64,000 nucleotides of DNA from contig NZ_QGDC01000004.1 in NCBI RefSeq assembly GCF_003324525.1, positions 1 to 64,000 on the forward strand, written 5' to 3'. The stretch comes from Mucilaginibacter hurinus (GTDB taxonomy: Bacteria > Bacteroidota > Bacteroidia > Sphingobacteriales > Sphingobacteriaceae). Made by a program: the position numbers and the translations under genes. Below are positions 27,562 to 37,182 of the stretch, in pieces. Within the stretch, counting starts at the first letter, position 1. Each line of letters starts with the position of its first letter. Under the pieces are notes generated by a model. It did no database searches and was not told the DNA's origin. It worked only from the letters and a program-made list of their open reading frames with translations.

Positions 27562-27927
27562 ATGCATTGGATCTTATTAATTATTGCCGGTATTTTTGAA
27601 GTAGGTTTTACAACATCGCTAAAATTATCTGAGGGTTTTTCAAATTGGAAGTGGGCGGCATCATTTGTTGCTTGTGTTATTATCAGCTTCATATTATTAA
27701 CTAAAGCTACAGCTAAAATACCGCTGGGTACAGCTTATGCTATTTGGTCAGGTATCGGAGCTGTGGGCACCGTGCTTGTGGGAATATACTATTTTGAAGA
27801 AGACGCAAATTTTTGGAGGCTTTTTTTTATCGGCACCCTTATACTATCTATAGTTGGATTGAAGTTAGTAACTACTGATGCCAAAGACGACCCGGGCAAA
27901 CCGGAAACTACTACTGTAATAAATTAG
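27562..27927 (+). CDS. SMR-family small multidrug/guanidinium exporter (SugE/Gdx-like)
   Basis: This protein of 121 residues has four membrane helices. The essential Glu13 lies in the first helix (AGIFEVG), and the K-L-S-E-G-F loop and the A-Y-A-I-W-S-G-I-G-A-V-G stretch in helix 3 are typical of the SMR family. The helix 3 sequence favours the SugE/Gdx branch, which exports guanidinium with protons, over EmrE. A hydrophilic 15-residue C-terminal tail is longer than usual. Lacking a second SMR gene nearby, it should work as a homodimer. Confidence 0.85.
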   Translation: MHWILLIIAGIFEVGFTTSLKLSEGFSNWKWAASFVACVIISFILLTKATAKIPLGTAYAIWSGIGAVGTVLVGIYYFEEDANFWRLFFIGTLILSIVGLKLVTTDAKDDPGKPETTTVIN

Positions 27928-27934
27928 CCTGTTA

Positions 27935-27963
27935 TTGGTTAAGGCCTCTGAATAGTATATTTG
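27935..27963 (+). promoter_or_regulatory. Promoter of the MBL-fold hydrolase gene
   Basis: TTG (27935-27937), an 18-bp spacer and TATATTTG (27956-27963) form a full Bacteroidota consensus promoter. The ATG is 12 bp after it. Confidence 0.7.
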
Positions 27964-27975
27964 CTTGTACTTACT

Positions 27976-28812
27976 ATGAATTTACATACTATCAACACGG
28001 GCTTTTTTAAACTCGACGGGGGTGCCATGTTTGGCGTAGTGCCTAAATCAATTTGGCAAAAAACAAACCCGGCCGACGATAAAAACCTGTGTACATGGGC
28101 CTTACGATGCCTACTTATAGAGGATGGCAACCGCCTGATATTGATTGATACCGGTACGGGAAATAAACAGGACGAAAAGTTTTTCAGTCATTATCATCTG
28201 CATGGCCCGTCAATGGATGAATCACTTTTAGTCAAAGGCTTTCACCGTGATGACATTACCGATGTATTTTTAACGCATCTCCACTTTGATCATGTGGGCG
28301 GCGCTGTAGCACGCCAGGGTAATGTGCTGCTGCCGGCGTTTAAAAATGCCGTGTATTGGAGCAATCGCCAGCATTGGGATTGGGCATATACGCCTAACGA
28401 CCGGGAAAAGGCCTCGTTTTTGAAAGAAAACTTTGTGCCTTTGCAGGAAAGCGGGCACTTAAGGTTTATCGATAATGATGATGGTGCAAAATTTGCGCCG
28501 GGTATTGACGTAACGTTTGTATACGGACACACGGATGCGCAAATGCTGCCACTGATAGACTACAAAGGGCGTAAAGTGTTGTACATGGCAGACTTACTGC
28601 CATCAGTTGGACATTTGCCTATTCCCTATGTAATGGGATATGACATGTTCCCGCTTAAAACTATGGAAGAGAAAAAAAAGATATTAGCTGAAGCCCTGGA
28701 AAATGATTATATTTTGTACTTTGAGCACGATGCTGTTAACGAGTGCTGTACCTTGCAAAAAACCGAAAAAGGGATACGCGTAAACGAAATTTTTAGCTTA
28801 CAAGATATATAA
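27976..28812 (+). CDS. MBL-fold metallohydrolase
   Basis: This protein of 278 residues has the metallo-beta-lactamase motif THLHFDHVGG, an upstream LIDTGTG strand, the third-ligand His in VYGHTDAQM, Asp in YMADLLP and a terminal His in YFEHD. It is a soluble hydrolase with no signal peptide. It resembles YtnP/lactonase-like and other generic MBL hydrolases; the substrate is not predictable. The ATG at 27976 is chosen; a TTG five codons earlier falls inside the promoter. It is probably transcribed separately from the SMR gene. Confidence 0.87.
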   Translation: MNLHTINTGFFKLDGGAMFGVVPKSIWQKTNPADDKNLCTWALRCLLIEDGNRLILIDTGTGNKQDEKFFSHYHLHGPSMDESLLVKGFHRDDITDVFLTHLHFDHVGGAVARQGNVLLPAFKNAVYWSNRQHWDWAYTPNDREKASFLKENFVPLQESGHLRFIDNDDGAKFAPGIDVTFVYGHTDAQMLPLIDYKGRKVLYMADLLPSVGHLPIPYVMGYDMFPLKTMEEKKKILAEALENDYILYFEHDAVNECCTLQKTEKGIRVNEIFSLQDI

Positions 28813-28876
28813 CTTACTTATTATATAATTTTTGTGTAAATATCAAGGTGCTACCTCATTTTTGAGAACAAATTTG

Positions 28877-28884
28877 TACCTTTG
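28877..28884 (+). promoter_or_regulatory. -7 promoter element of rpoD
   Basis: TACCTTTG, followed by C, is an exact TAnnTTTG match 40 bp upstream of the start codon. No TTG lies at the expected upstream distance. Confidence 0.55.
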
Positions 28885-28924
28885 CACGTTCAAATCTGAA
28901 ATAATATCGAGGTTTATAAAATAA

Positions 28925-29785
28925 ATGAGACAACTCAAGATAACACAATCCATTACCAACCGGGAGTCGCAGTCGCTTGACAAGTATCTCCACGAAATTG
29001 GTAAGGTTGACCTGATCACAGCCGAAGAAGAAGTAATACTTGCACAAAAAATAAGGGAAGGCGACCAGGCCGCTTTGGAACGCTTAACTAAAACAAACCT
29101 GCGTTTCGTTGTATCGGTAGCTAAACAATATCAAAATCAGGGCTTAACCCTGGGCGACTTAATAAACGAAGGTAACCTGGGTTTGATAAAGGCTGCAAAG
29201 CGTTTTGATGAAACCAAAGGTTTTAAATTTATTTCGTACGCTGTATGGTGGATCCGTCAGTCGATACTTCAGGCAATTGCTGAGCAATCACGTATTGTAC
29301 GTTTGCCGCTGAACCAGGTAGGGTCTTTAAGTAAAATCAGCAAAGCTTTCTCAAAACTCGAGCAGGAATATGAGCGCGAGCCGTCGCCGGAAGAACTTGC
29401 TGATATATTAGAGACTACCGTCGACAAAATATCAGATACATTAAGTAATTCAGGCCGTCATGTATCAATGGATGCGCCGTTTGTACAAGGTGAAGAAAAC
29501 ACCTTACTAGACGTACTGGAAAACCACGAACCTAACACCGACTCAATACTTATAAATGAGTCGTTATCTGAAGAAATAAAACGTTCACTATCTACTTTAA
29601 CAGAGCGTGAGCGCGAAATCATTGTATTGTTCTTCGGCTTAGGCACTAATCACCCGTTATCCTTAGAGGAAATAGGTGAGAAATTCAATCTTACACGTGA
29701 ACGGGTAAGGCAGATAAAGGATAAGGCGCTGCAGAGATTGCGGCATACTTCAAGAAGTAAAATTCTGAAATCATATTTAGGTTAG
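28925..29785 (+). CDS. rpoD: Primary sigma factor RpoD/SigA (short Bacteroidota form)
   Basis: This protein of 286 residues lacks region 1.1, as in other Bacteroidota primary sigma factors. Region 1.2 lies near the N-terminus ([18 protein letters not shown]). Region 2 includes [26 protein letters not shown] and the -10-binding WWIRQSI. Region 3 is ~140-210. Region 4 has [16 protein letters not shown] and the helix-turn-helix [20 protein letters not shown]. It recognises the TAnnTTTG-type promoters noted throughout this window. A strong terminator follows directly. Confidence 0.96.
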   Translation: MRQLKITQSITNRESQSLDKYLHEIGKVDLITAEEEVILAQKIREGDQAALERLTKTNLRFVVSVAKQYQNQGLTLGDLINEGNLGLIKAAKRFDETKGFKFISYAVWWIRQSILQAIAEQSRIVRLPLNQVGSLSKISKAFSKLEQEYEREPSPEELADILETTVDKISDTLSNSGRHVSMDAPFVQGEENTLLDVLENHEPNTDSILINESLSEEIKRSLSTLTEREREIIVLFFGLGTNHPLSLEEIGEKFNLTRERVRQIKDKALQRLRHTSRSKILKSYLG

Positions 29786-29790
29786 CCATG

Positions 29791-29822
29791 AAAAGCCTTT
29801 CCAAATTTGGGAAGGCTTTTTT
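29791..29822 (+). terminator. Terminator of rpoD
   Basis: A 12-bp stem with one G-T pair (29791-29802 with 29809-29820) and a six-base loop is followed by T residues. It starts 5 bp after the stop codon. Confidence 0.9.
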
Positions 29823-30070
29823 GTTTGGTACCATTCCGTGTTCATAGTCGGCGCTGACATTCTTCACGTCATTACCACATTAGCTTTTTGTAGCTTATCA
29901 AATAATGAGTAGACTATATTACCTGATTAAGATGTTTGTAAAAACAACTTTAAGTATGTTGAGTACCTTAAACTACTAGTACATAAATTCCTGAAATCTT
30001 TATCAGGTATTTTCTTACATTGTGTAACATTAACACCATCAACACCGTCTTATTGGTATTCAACTTAACA

Positions 30071-31060
30071 ATGCATAAGGCTTGCACATATTTTATCAGC
30101 TTTTTACTGGCTATGGCCAGTTGCTTGCAAGCCAATGCTCATAAAGTTAAGGTAGGCGGCGCGGAAATTGATGTGTTATACTATGAGCCAGACCCCGACC
30201 CGGAAACCTATGGTGACTTTAAAACGCTGGTGGTACCTATTAAAAGAGCGGGTAACCTGCTTATTGTGGAGGCAAAGATTGACAGCCTTACGGGCAACTT
30301 TGTATTGGATACCGGCGCGCCCCACCTGGTGCTCAATGCTACTTATTTCAGGGATATGCCGCGTATATCTGACCATCAATCGGGCGGAATCAACGGCGAG
30401 GTAGCCAACACCTTTAAAACCGAGGTGACGGGTTTCTCGATACTCGACCTGTCATACAGGCGCTTACGGGCCGATGTTACTGATCTTTCAGCTATTGAAA
30501 ACGGCCGGAACATCAAGATATTCGGTTTGCTGGGCACCCGGATGTTCTCAAAATTTGCTATAACTGTTGATATTTTTCAAAACGTATTATACATCCATAA
30601 GCTCGACGAAACCGGAGCTATCCCTGCTGCTGAACAGGTGTACCATGATCCTTATTTGAAAACATCATTTAAATTGATGAATGATGTTATTTTTTTAAAA
30701 GGCAATATTAACAGCACACACGATATGTGGTTTGCGTTTGATACCGGCGCGGAAATAAACCTTATGGACTACCGTAAGTCAAAAAAACTTGCTGAGAAAA
30801 TGGAGATACTCAGCACGTCAAAGTTAACCGGTGTAGGTAATAATCCTTCGTTGCAAATTATATACGCCCGTTTTGATAATCTGTTAGTAGGCGATCGCGT
30901 TTTTATGAAAAACCGGGTTATGCTTACCAACCTTGACAATATGGGCAAAGCTTACGGCCATTCGGTAGACGGTATATTGGGTTACGATTTTTTTATGCGG
31001 GGAATTTTCACAGTAAATTTTGTGAAAAAGGAATTTGAAATGTATACTTATAAATTATGA
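30071..31060 (+). CDS. Secreted two-lobed retropepsin-like aspartyl protease
   Basis: This protein of 329 residues has a signal peptide (FISFLLAMASCLQANA). Two catalytic-type motifs, VLDTGAP around Asp80 and AFDTGAE around Asp224, each sit in an aspartyl-protease half-domain. Later G-I-L-G-Y-D-F-F and a final strand complete the second lobe. Bacterial proteins of this kind are pepsin/retropepsin-like; the substrate is unknown. The ATG at 30071 is preferred to a TTG 17 codons earlier because it opens the signal peptide. Its stop overlaps the start of the next gene as ATGA, so the two products are translationally coupled and probably act together outside the cytoplasm. Confidence 0.85.
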   Translation: MHKACTYFISFLLAMASCLQANAHKVKVGGAEIDVLYYEPDPDPETYGDFKTLVVPIKRAGNLLIVEAKIDSLTGNFVLDTGAPHLVLNATYFRDMPRISDHQSGGINGEVANTFKTEVTGFSILDLSYRRLRADVTDLSAIENGRNIKIFGLLGTRMFSKFAITVDIFQNVLYIHKLDETGAIPAAEQVYHDPYLKTSFKLMNDVIFLKGNINSTHDMWFAFDTGAEINLMDYRKSKKLAEKMEILSTSKLTGVGNNPSLQIIYARFDNLLVGDRVFMKNRVMLTNLDNMGKAYGHSVDGILGYDFFMRGIFTVNFVKKEFEMYTYKL

Positions 31061-32493
31061 AACTGACCAGGCATATCATTATTGCAATGCTGCTGCTTTT
31101 ATGCGGCATTGTTGCGTATGCCCAGCAGAGTAACCTTATAGCAGCGAAAGATGAATTGGTGTTGCTTATTGACCTCCGATCCTCAAAGCCAAATCTTTTT
31201 AACGTGCTCACGCGGGCGGGCGTACAGGGATCAAACAATACACAGGTGTTAAAGGGAAATTTTTCATCATTATATAACGCCGGCTGGAAACTTAAGGCTA
31301 AGCAGAAATATGTGTTGCAGTTTACCAAGCCTATAACAGTAAATACCGACCGGGTGCCTGCTAAGCCGTACCTGATCACCATGAGTGTAAAGCAAACCGA
31401 GGGACGGCCCGGTTACCCGGCAAATGTAGCATATGGGGTAAATAAGTTTTCGCGGGTAACTGTATGGGAATTGCCTACCGGCGTTACCCGCTTTTTTTTG
31501 CCGGGCAATGCTAAAGCCCGTAAGGTACAGTTATCAGGCAGTTTTAACAGCTGGACCACGTCAAAAGGCATGATGACCAAAACGGATAGCGGTTGGATAA
31601 GTGATATTAAGCTGCGCCCGGGCATATATGCTTATAAATTTATCATCAACGGGCATTGGATACATGACACTAACAATGCTTTAAGCGAACACGATGGCCA
31701 TAGTGGCTTTAACTCTATTTACTATCGTTACAATTATACTTTTAAATTACAGGGTGAAACGTCGGCCAGCCGCGTTACCGTTGCAGGCAGCTTTAACAAA
31801 TGGAACGCCGGTGAAATACCATTAACCAAAAAAAGCGACTACTGGCAAGCCAGCCTGTACCTGCATGACGGTATGGTACTATACCGCTTTAATGTAGATG
31901 GCCGTTGGGTAGCCGATCCGGCAAATCCTACCAAAATAAAAGATGATAAAGGCAATACCAATTCAGTGATAAAGCTGGGCGAAATAGCTACTTTTCAGCT
32001 AAACGGTTATGACGATGCCCGTAAAGTTTGCGTTGCAGGCAGCTTCAATAATTGGAAACCTGATAATTTATATCTTAAACGTGTAAATGACACCTGGGTA
32101 TCTCCACTTATACTAACCCCGGGTAATTATGGATACAAATTTATTGTTGATGGCAAGTGGATTACCGACCCTGCCAACACCTGTTACCAGGTTGAAGGTG
32201 GCGAAACTAATTCTTTTGTTGCCGTTAAACCAAACCACACATTCAGGTTGAGGGGATACAACAACGCCCGTACCGTACGCGTGACCGGCACCTTTAATAA
32301 CTGGAATGAAGACCAATACATTATGGGCCGCAAGGGTGATGAATGGGTTATGAGCATGAAACTGCCCGAAGGCAAGGTGCTCTACAAATACATAGTTGAC
32401 GGCAACTGGATGCTCGACCCCGGCAACAAGCTTTGGGAACCTAATGAGCACAATACAGGCAATTCAATTATTTGGGTTGACGGTAATAATTAA
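31057..32493 (+). CDS. Secreted protein with four tandem AMPK-type glycogen-binding (CBM48) repeats
   Basis: This protein of 478 residues has a signal peptide ending AYAQ. Residues ~25-140 are of unknown type. Four repeats of about 80 residues follow, each with a G-S/T-F-N-x-W motif (near residues 162, 245, 330 and 412) and then a Y-K-F-I-V-D-G-x-W-x-x-D motif. This matches the AMPK beta-subunit/CBM48 glycogen-binding fold. No catalytic domain is visible. Being secreted, it is likely to bind an alpha-glucan or other polymer in the envelope or to act as an adhesion scaffold. The start overlaps the protease stop; phzF follows after 12 bp. Confidence 0.85.
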   Translation: MKLTRHIIIAMLLLLCGIVAYAQQSNLIAAKDELVLLIDLRSSKPNLFNVLTRAGVQGSNNTQVLKGNFSSLYNAGWKLKAKQKYVLQFTKPITVNTDRVPAKPYLITMSVKQTEGRPGYPANVAYGVNKFSRVTVWELPTGVTRFFLPGNAKARKVQLSGSFNSWTTSKGMMTKTDSGWISDIKLRPGIYAYKFIINGHWIHDTNNALSEHDGHSGFNSIYYRYNYTFKLQGETSASRVTVAGSFNKWNAGEIPLTKKSDYWQASLYLHDGMVLYRFNVDGRWVADPANPTKIKDDKGNTNSVIKLGEIATFQLNGYDDARKVCVAGSFNNWKPDNLYLKRVNDTWVSPLILTPGNYGYKFIVDGKWITDPANTCYQVEGGETNSFVAVKPNHTFRLRGYNNARTVRVTGTFNNWNEDQYIMGRKGDEWVMSMKLPEGKVLYKYIVDGNWMLDPGNKLWEPNEHNTGNSIIWVDGNN

Positions 32494-32505
32494 TATACTT
32501 ACGCA

Positions 32506-33291
32506 ATGAAAATTCCTGTTTACCAGGCTGATGCCTTTACCGATAAATTATTTGGCGGCAACCCCGCAGCTGTATGCCCTTTAAACGAATGGCTGCCAGA
32601 CGATTTAATGCAAAAGATAGCCACTGAGAACAACCTGGCCGAAACCGCCTTTTTTGTAAAAACCGATACCGGCTATAAATTACGCTGGTTTACACCCGAG
32701 TACGAGATTGACTTGTGCGGGCACGCCACGCTGGCCAGTGCACATATACTGTTTACTGAACTTGGTTTTACTGGTGACACTATATATTTTGAAACCGTAA
32801 AAGCAGGCACCCTCACGGTTAAAAGAGATGGTGACAAGTATAGCATGGACTTTCCTTCAAGATTGGTTGCCCCAGCTGAAATGCCTGAACATTTACTTGA
32901 CGCACTGGGCGGCAAAGAGCCTGTGGCGGTTTTAAAATCGCGTGATTACTTCCTGGTTTACGAAAACGAGCAGGACATTCTGGATATACAGCCCGATTTT
33001 TCTTTGTTGGCTAAGGTGAATACGCTTGGTGTAATTGTTACCGCGCCGGGTACATCAGCCGATTTCGTTTCACGCTTTTTCGCACCATCAGCAGGTATAA
33101 ACGAGGACCCGGTGACGGGTTCGGCACATTGTAATCTGATACCATACTGGGCAGATAAGCTTGGTAAAACAAAACTCCACGCCTATCAATTATCAGCGCG
33201 TAAAGGTGAATTATGGTGCGAGTTGCAAGGCGACAGGGTTTTAATGGCGGGTAAGGCGGTTACATTTTTGAAGGGTGAGATATTTGTTTGA
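32506..33291 (+). CDS. PhzF-family isomerase/epimerase
   Basis: This protein of 261 residues has the PhzF fold signatures: QADAFTDKLFGGNPAAVC at the start, the active-site Glu in NNLAETAFF, DLCGHATLASAH, and GINEDPVTGSAH in the second half. The length is normal. PhzF relatives isomerise or epimerise small molecules; no phenazine genes are present, so the name reflects family only. It lies 12 bp behind the CBM48-repeat gene and may be co-transcribed, though a functional link is not obvious because this protein is cytoplasmic. Confidence 0.88.
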   Translation: MKIPVYQADAFTDKLFGGNPAAVCPLNEWLPDDLMQKIATENNLAETAFFVKTDTGYKLRWFTPEYEIDLCGHATLASAHILFTELGFTGDTIYFETVKAGTLTVKRDGDKYSMDFPSRLVAPAEMPEHLLDALGGKEPVAVLKSRDYFLVYENEQDILDIQPDFSLLAKVNTLGVIVTAPGTSADFVSRFFAPSAGINEDPVTGSAHCNLIPYWADKLGKTKLHAYQLSARKGELWCELQGDRVLMAGKAVTFLKGEIFV

Positions 33292-33597
33292 TGCGAAGAA
33301 TTTAGATGAGAGTTTATATGCTTACGAGCTAAATACTGCTATTTACTTACACCAATATCTTTAGAACAGAGGGAGAATTGCGTTCGTTCTTATCTCCTTA
33401 TCATACAAGCCACCCAGTATCCCCTCACGTATCGCTTATAAATTCCACTTTTCTTTTAAATTACATTATCTACTAATTGAACTCGCTTAATACTAAGCTT
33501 GCGCCTTTCCTGCTTCGTCTTTTACCTTTCCGCCTTAAATTAGTATATTTCACCTTTAGATAACAACTTAACATTTCCTCCTGCGGGGGATAAAAGA
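33292..33597. other. Intergenic region before smc
   Basis: This is 306 bp with no coding character and no clear terminator for phzF. TATATTTC at 33544-33551 is a one-mismatch -7 element 46 bp upstream of the smc start. A small C/G hairpin lies just before the start codon (33577-33589). Neither is strong evidence. Confidence 0.45.
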
Positions 33598-36500
33598 ATG
33601 CAGCTTACACGGTTAGAGATTAAGGGTTTTAAAAGCTTTGGCGATAAGATCACCATCAACTTTGATGATGGCGTTACCGGCATAGTGGGTCCTAACGGCT
33701 GCGGCAAGTCTAACGTCGTCGATTCTATCCGCTGGGTATTGGGCGAGCAGAGCACTCGTGCTTTACGGTCTGAAAAGATGGAGAACATCATTTTTAACGG
33801 CACTAAAACCCGTAAAGCCGCTAATCTTGCCGAGGTGTCGCTAACGTTCGACAACACCAGGAACGTCCTCCCTACCGAATTTACCCAGGTAACCATAACT
33901 CGAAAACTATACCGCACCGGCGACAGTGAGTACCGCCTGAATGATGTGCAATGTCGTTTAAAAGACATTACGGACCTTTTTCTTGACACCGGTATTGGCG
34001 CCGACTCCTACTCTATCATTGAATTAAAAATGATAGATGAGATCATTACCAATAAAGAAGGTTCGCGGCGCAACCTGTTTGAGGAAGCATCGGGGATATC
34101 AAAATACAAACTGCGCAAAAAGCAAACCTTTAATAAGCTAAAAGATACCGAGGCTGACCTGGAACGCGTGCAGGATTTACTTTACGAAATAGAAAAAAAC
34201 CTGAAGACACTCGAAAACCAGGCCAAGAAAACCGAACGTTACTATAAACTTCGTGAACAGTACAAAACACTTAGTGTTGCGCTGGCTTCGTTTCGCATTG
34301 CGTCATTTAGTGAGTCGTTAGCAAAAATTGAAGAACAGGAGCAAAAACATCGTGAAGAAAAATCAGGTATAGTTAGCCAGATTGATAAGCTGGAAGCGGT
34401 TATTCAGCAGCAAAAGCTGGATAGCGTAACCCGCGAAAAGAATCTGTCGATACAGCAGAAGGCTACTAATGAGTATGTAACCAAAATACGCGCTTACGAA
34501 AGCGAAAAGAAAATAAAGAACGAACAGCTAAAATTTCAGCAAGATAAAGAGTCGCGGTTGAATGAGGAGTTGGAGCGCGACCGCAACCAGCTTAACCATG
34601 TATTGTACAATGTGAAGCGCCTGGCCGAAGAAAAAGCGCAGGAGGATGAGAATTTGCTGGGTTTGCAAAACCGTGTTACCGAAATGAAGCAGGTAGTTGA
34701 CGACTTACGCGACCAGCAGACCAATGCCCGCAATGCGTTAAACGAGCTAACCAGCATCAATAACCGTTTACAAAACCAGGTATACAAGGCCGAGAAGGAT
34801 CTTGAGATAATGGACATACAGCAGCAGGCGCTTGAACAGGAAAGCCTGCGTAACATGGAAGATGCCAGTAATAAAGAAAACGAACTGACACACTTTAACG
34901 AAGCTGTTGCCGGCCTGCAAACCAAGGTGGACGCGTTAGAGAATGAATACCGCCTTACTGTTGAATTTGAAACTAAATTACAGCAGCAAATAGCCACGGC
35001 AGAAAAAAATATAATTGAATTAAGAGAGTCGCTAACGATTGACGCGCGTAAGCTGGATGCCCGGCAAAATGAGTACAACCTGACTAAAAGCATGGTAGAC
35101 AACCTGGAAGGGTTTCCGGAATCTATACGCATGCTAAAAAAAAACACCGACTGGGCAAAAAACGCACCCTTGTTTAGTGACGTGTTGTTTTGCCGTGAAG
35201 AATACCGCGTTGCGATTGAAAACTACCTGGAGCCGTTAATGAACTACTACGTTGTTGACAGCTACAGCGAAGCCATTAAAGGCATTAGTTTGTTAAGTAA
35301 CGCGTCGGGTGGCAGGGCGCAGTTTTTTATATTGAACCATTATGATAGTAAAGCTTCGCCGGGGATAGCCTACGCAGATAGCGGCCGTATACCCGCCTTA
35401 TCAGTAATAGAAGTGGATAAGCGTTATCAGCCATTGTGTAATCACTTGTTAAATAACGTTTATATAATTACTGATGAAAAAGAATTGAATGATAGCGAAT
35501 TGCCGGCAGATATAGTTTTGCTGGCTAAAAGCGGCAAGTTCAATAAGTCAAAACATACTATGGCCGGCGGATCAGTTGGATTATTTGAGGGTAAACGTAT
35601 TGGAAGAGCCAAAAATCTAGATATTCTGCAGAAGGAGATTAAAGCGCTTGACACAAGGGTAACCGCATCGCGTGCACAATTGGATGTACTGCTAAATACG
35701 GTAGCATCACTAAAAGTGGCCGGCAAAGCGAATGAAATAAAACGGCAGGAACGGGAACTAAATCAGCTGAACACTGAACTTATAACTATTAAGACGCGGC
35801 AGGAACAATATCAAACATTTATTGAAAACAGCCTGAACCGAAAAGAAGACATTGCCAAAAAAATAACTACTATAACTGAAGAAAAGCTGGCATTACAGCC
35901 GGAATTGGCTGAACTTAAACTTCAAAAGCTGGAACAGGGTGAATTGCTGGTTGAAAAGCAAGCTGAATTTACCGAACTAACCGAGCTTGTTACGGTGCGC
36001 TCTAATGCGTATAACCAGGAAAACATTCGCTTTCACCAGCAGCAAAATAAGGTTTCGGGATTGGTAAAGGACCTGGAATACCGCGAGTCGCAGCAAGAGA
36101 ATCTCGAAACGCGAATAAGCCAAAACACGGCAGAGCTTGAAAAGGTAAAAGTTGCCATACATGAAAATTTGCAGCAAACCGGCCACAGCGATGACGACCT
36201 GTTGGCCATGTATGAGCAGAAGGAATTATTAGAGAAATCTACCCAGGAAGCTGAACAGGAATATTACACCTGGCGCGGTAAAATTGCTGAAGGTGAAAAC
36301 GAAATATCTACCCTCAGACGTAAAAAGGACAATGCCGAAGTAATTGAAAACGAGTTAAAAGACGAGCGTAACAATTTGAAAATTGAGTTAAACGCGATGA
36401 AAGAACGGCTGTCGGTAGAGTTTAACGTGTATATAGAGGATCTGCTGTCGGCCGAAGGTCCTCAAGACGAAGATGAAGCTGCCTTACGCGAAAAAACCGA

Positions 36501-37134
36501 AAAACTAAAAAAGCAGCTTGACGATTTTGGCGCTATTAACCCGATGGCTGTTGAGGCTTATAATGAGATGAATGAACGCTACGAATTTATCCAGTCTCAA
36601 AAGCGCGACCTCTCGGATGCGAAGGCATCGTTGCTGGCTACTATACAGGAAATTGACGATACGGCACGCGATAAGTTTATGTCGGCATTTACACAGGTGC
36701 GTGAAAACTTTATTAAAGTGTTCCGGTCGTTGTTTAATGAAGAAGACTCTTGCGACCTGATACTTACCGATCCGCAGAAACCGCTTGAATCAGACATAGA
36801 TATTATTGCGCGCCCCAAAGGCAAACGTCCACTATCTATAAATCAATTGTCGGGCGGCGAAAAAACGCTTACGGCTACCGCAATATTATTCTCGCTTTAC
36901 CTGCTTAAACCCGCCCCCTTCTGTATTTTTGATGAAGTAGACGCGCCGCTGGACGACACCAATATCGACAAGTTTAATAATATCATCCGTACCTTCTCTA
37001 AAGATTCGCAGTTCATCATTGTATCGCACAACAAACGCACCATTGCCAGCACCGATGTAATTTACGGCGTAACTATGGTTGAACAGGGTATATCAAGAGT
37101 TGTCGCGGTTGATTTGCGTGAACTGGCTGATTAG
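33598..37134 (+). CDS. smc: Chromosome segregation ATPase SMC
   Basis: This protein of 1178 residues contains all SMC parts. The N-terminal head has Walker A GPNGCGKSN at residues 31-39. A long coiled coil (~170-500) leads to the hinge (~505-670, with GGRAQFFILN and AGGSVGLFEG), and a second coiled coil (~680-1000) follows. The C-terminal head has the signature LSGGEKTLTA near 1085 and Walker B PFCIFDEVDAPLDD near 1110. It organises and separates chromosomes with ScpA and ScpB, which are not in this window. Length and motifs are typical. Confidence 0.97.
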   Translation: MQLTRLEIKGFKSFGDKITINFDDGVTGIVGPNGCGKSNVVDSIRWVLGEQSTRALRSEKMENIIFNGTKTRKAANLAEVSLTFDNTRNVLPTEFTQVTITRKLYRTGDSEYRLNDVQCRLKDITDLFLDTGIGADSYSIIELKMIDEIITNKEGSRRNLFEEASGISKYKLRKKQTFNKLKDTEADLERVQDLLYEIEKNLKTLENQAKKTERYYKLREQYKTLSVALASFRIASFSESLAKIEEQEQKHREEKSGIVSQIDKLEAVIQQQKLDSVTREKNLSIQQKATNEYVTKIRAYESEKKIKNEQLKFQQDKESRLNEELERDRNQLNHVLYNVKRLAEEKAQEDENLLGLQNRVTEMKQVVDDLRDQQTNARNALNELTSINNRLQNQVYKAEKDLEIMDIQQQALEQESLRNMEDASNKENELTHFNEAVAGLQTKVDALENEYRLTVEFETKLQQQIATAEKNIIELRESLTIDARKLDARQNEYNLTKSMVDNLEGFPESIRMLKKNTDWAKNAPLFSDVLFCREEYRVAIENYLEPLMNYYVVDSYSEAIKGISLLSNASGGRAQFFILNHYDSKASPGIAYADSGRIPALSVIEVDKRYQPLCNHLLNNVYIITDEKELNDSELPADIVLLAKSGKFNKSKHTMAGGSVGLFEGKRIGRAKNLDILQKEIKALDTRVTASRAQLDVLLNTVASLKVAGKANEIKRQERELNQLNTELITIKTRQEQYQTFIENSLNRKEDIAKKITTITEEKLALQPELAELKLQKLEQGELLVEKQAEFTELTELVTVRSNAYNQENIRFHQQQNKVSGLVKDLEYRESQQENLETRISQNTAELEKVKVAIHENLQQTGHSDDDLLAMYEQKELLEKSTQEAEQEYYTWRGKIAEGENEISTLRRKKDNAEVIENELKDERNNLKIELNAMKERLSVEFNVYIEDLLSAEGPQDEDEAALREKTEKLKKQLDDFGAINPMAVEAYNEMNERYEFIQSQKRDLSDAKASLLATIQEIDDTARDKFMSAFTQVRENFIKVFRSLFNEEDSCDLILTDPQKPLESDIDIIARPKGKRPLSINQLSGGEKTLTATAILFSLYLLKPAPFCIFDEVDAPLDDTNIDKFNNIIRTFSKDSQFIIVSHNKRTIASTDVIYGVTMVEQGISRVVAVDLRELAD

Positions 37135-37182
37135 TCGTATTAACCGCCTCATCAGCCAGCGCTTATCCGCAAAATTATATAG

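Noticed and set aside
30020..30070. N-terminal extension of the aspartyl protease from a TTG
   Set aside because: The extra 17 residues would precede a normal signal peptide that begins at the ATG at 30071.
32506..33291. Phenazine biosynthesis locus suggested by a PhzF-type gene
   Set aside because: No other phz genes are present; PhzF is a broad isomerase family.
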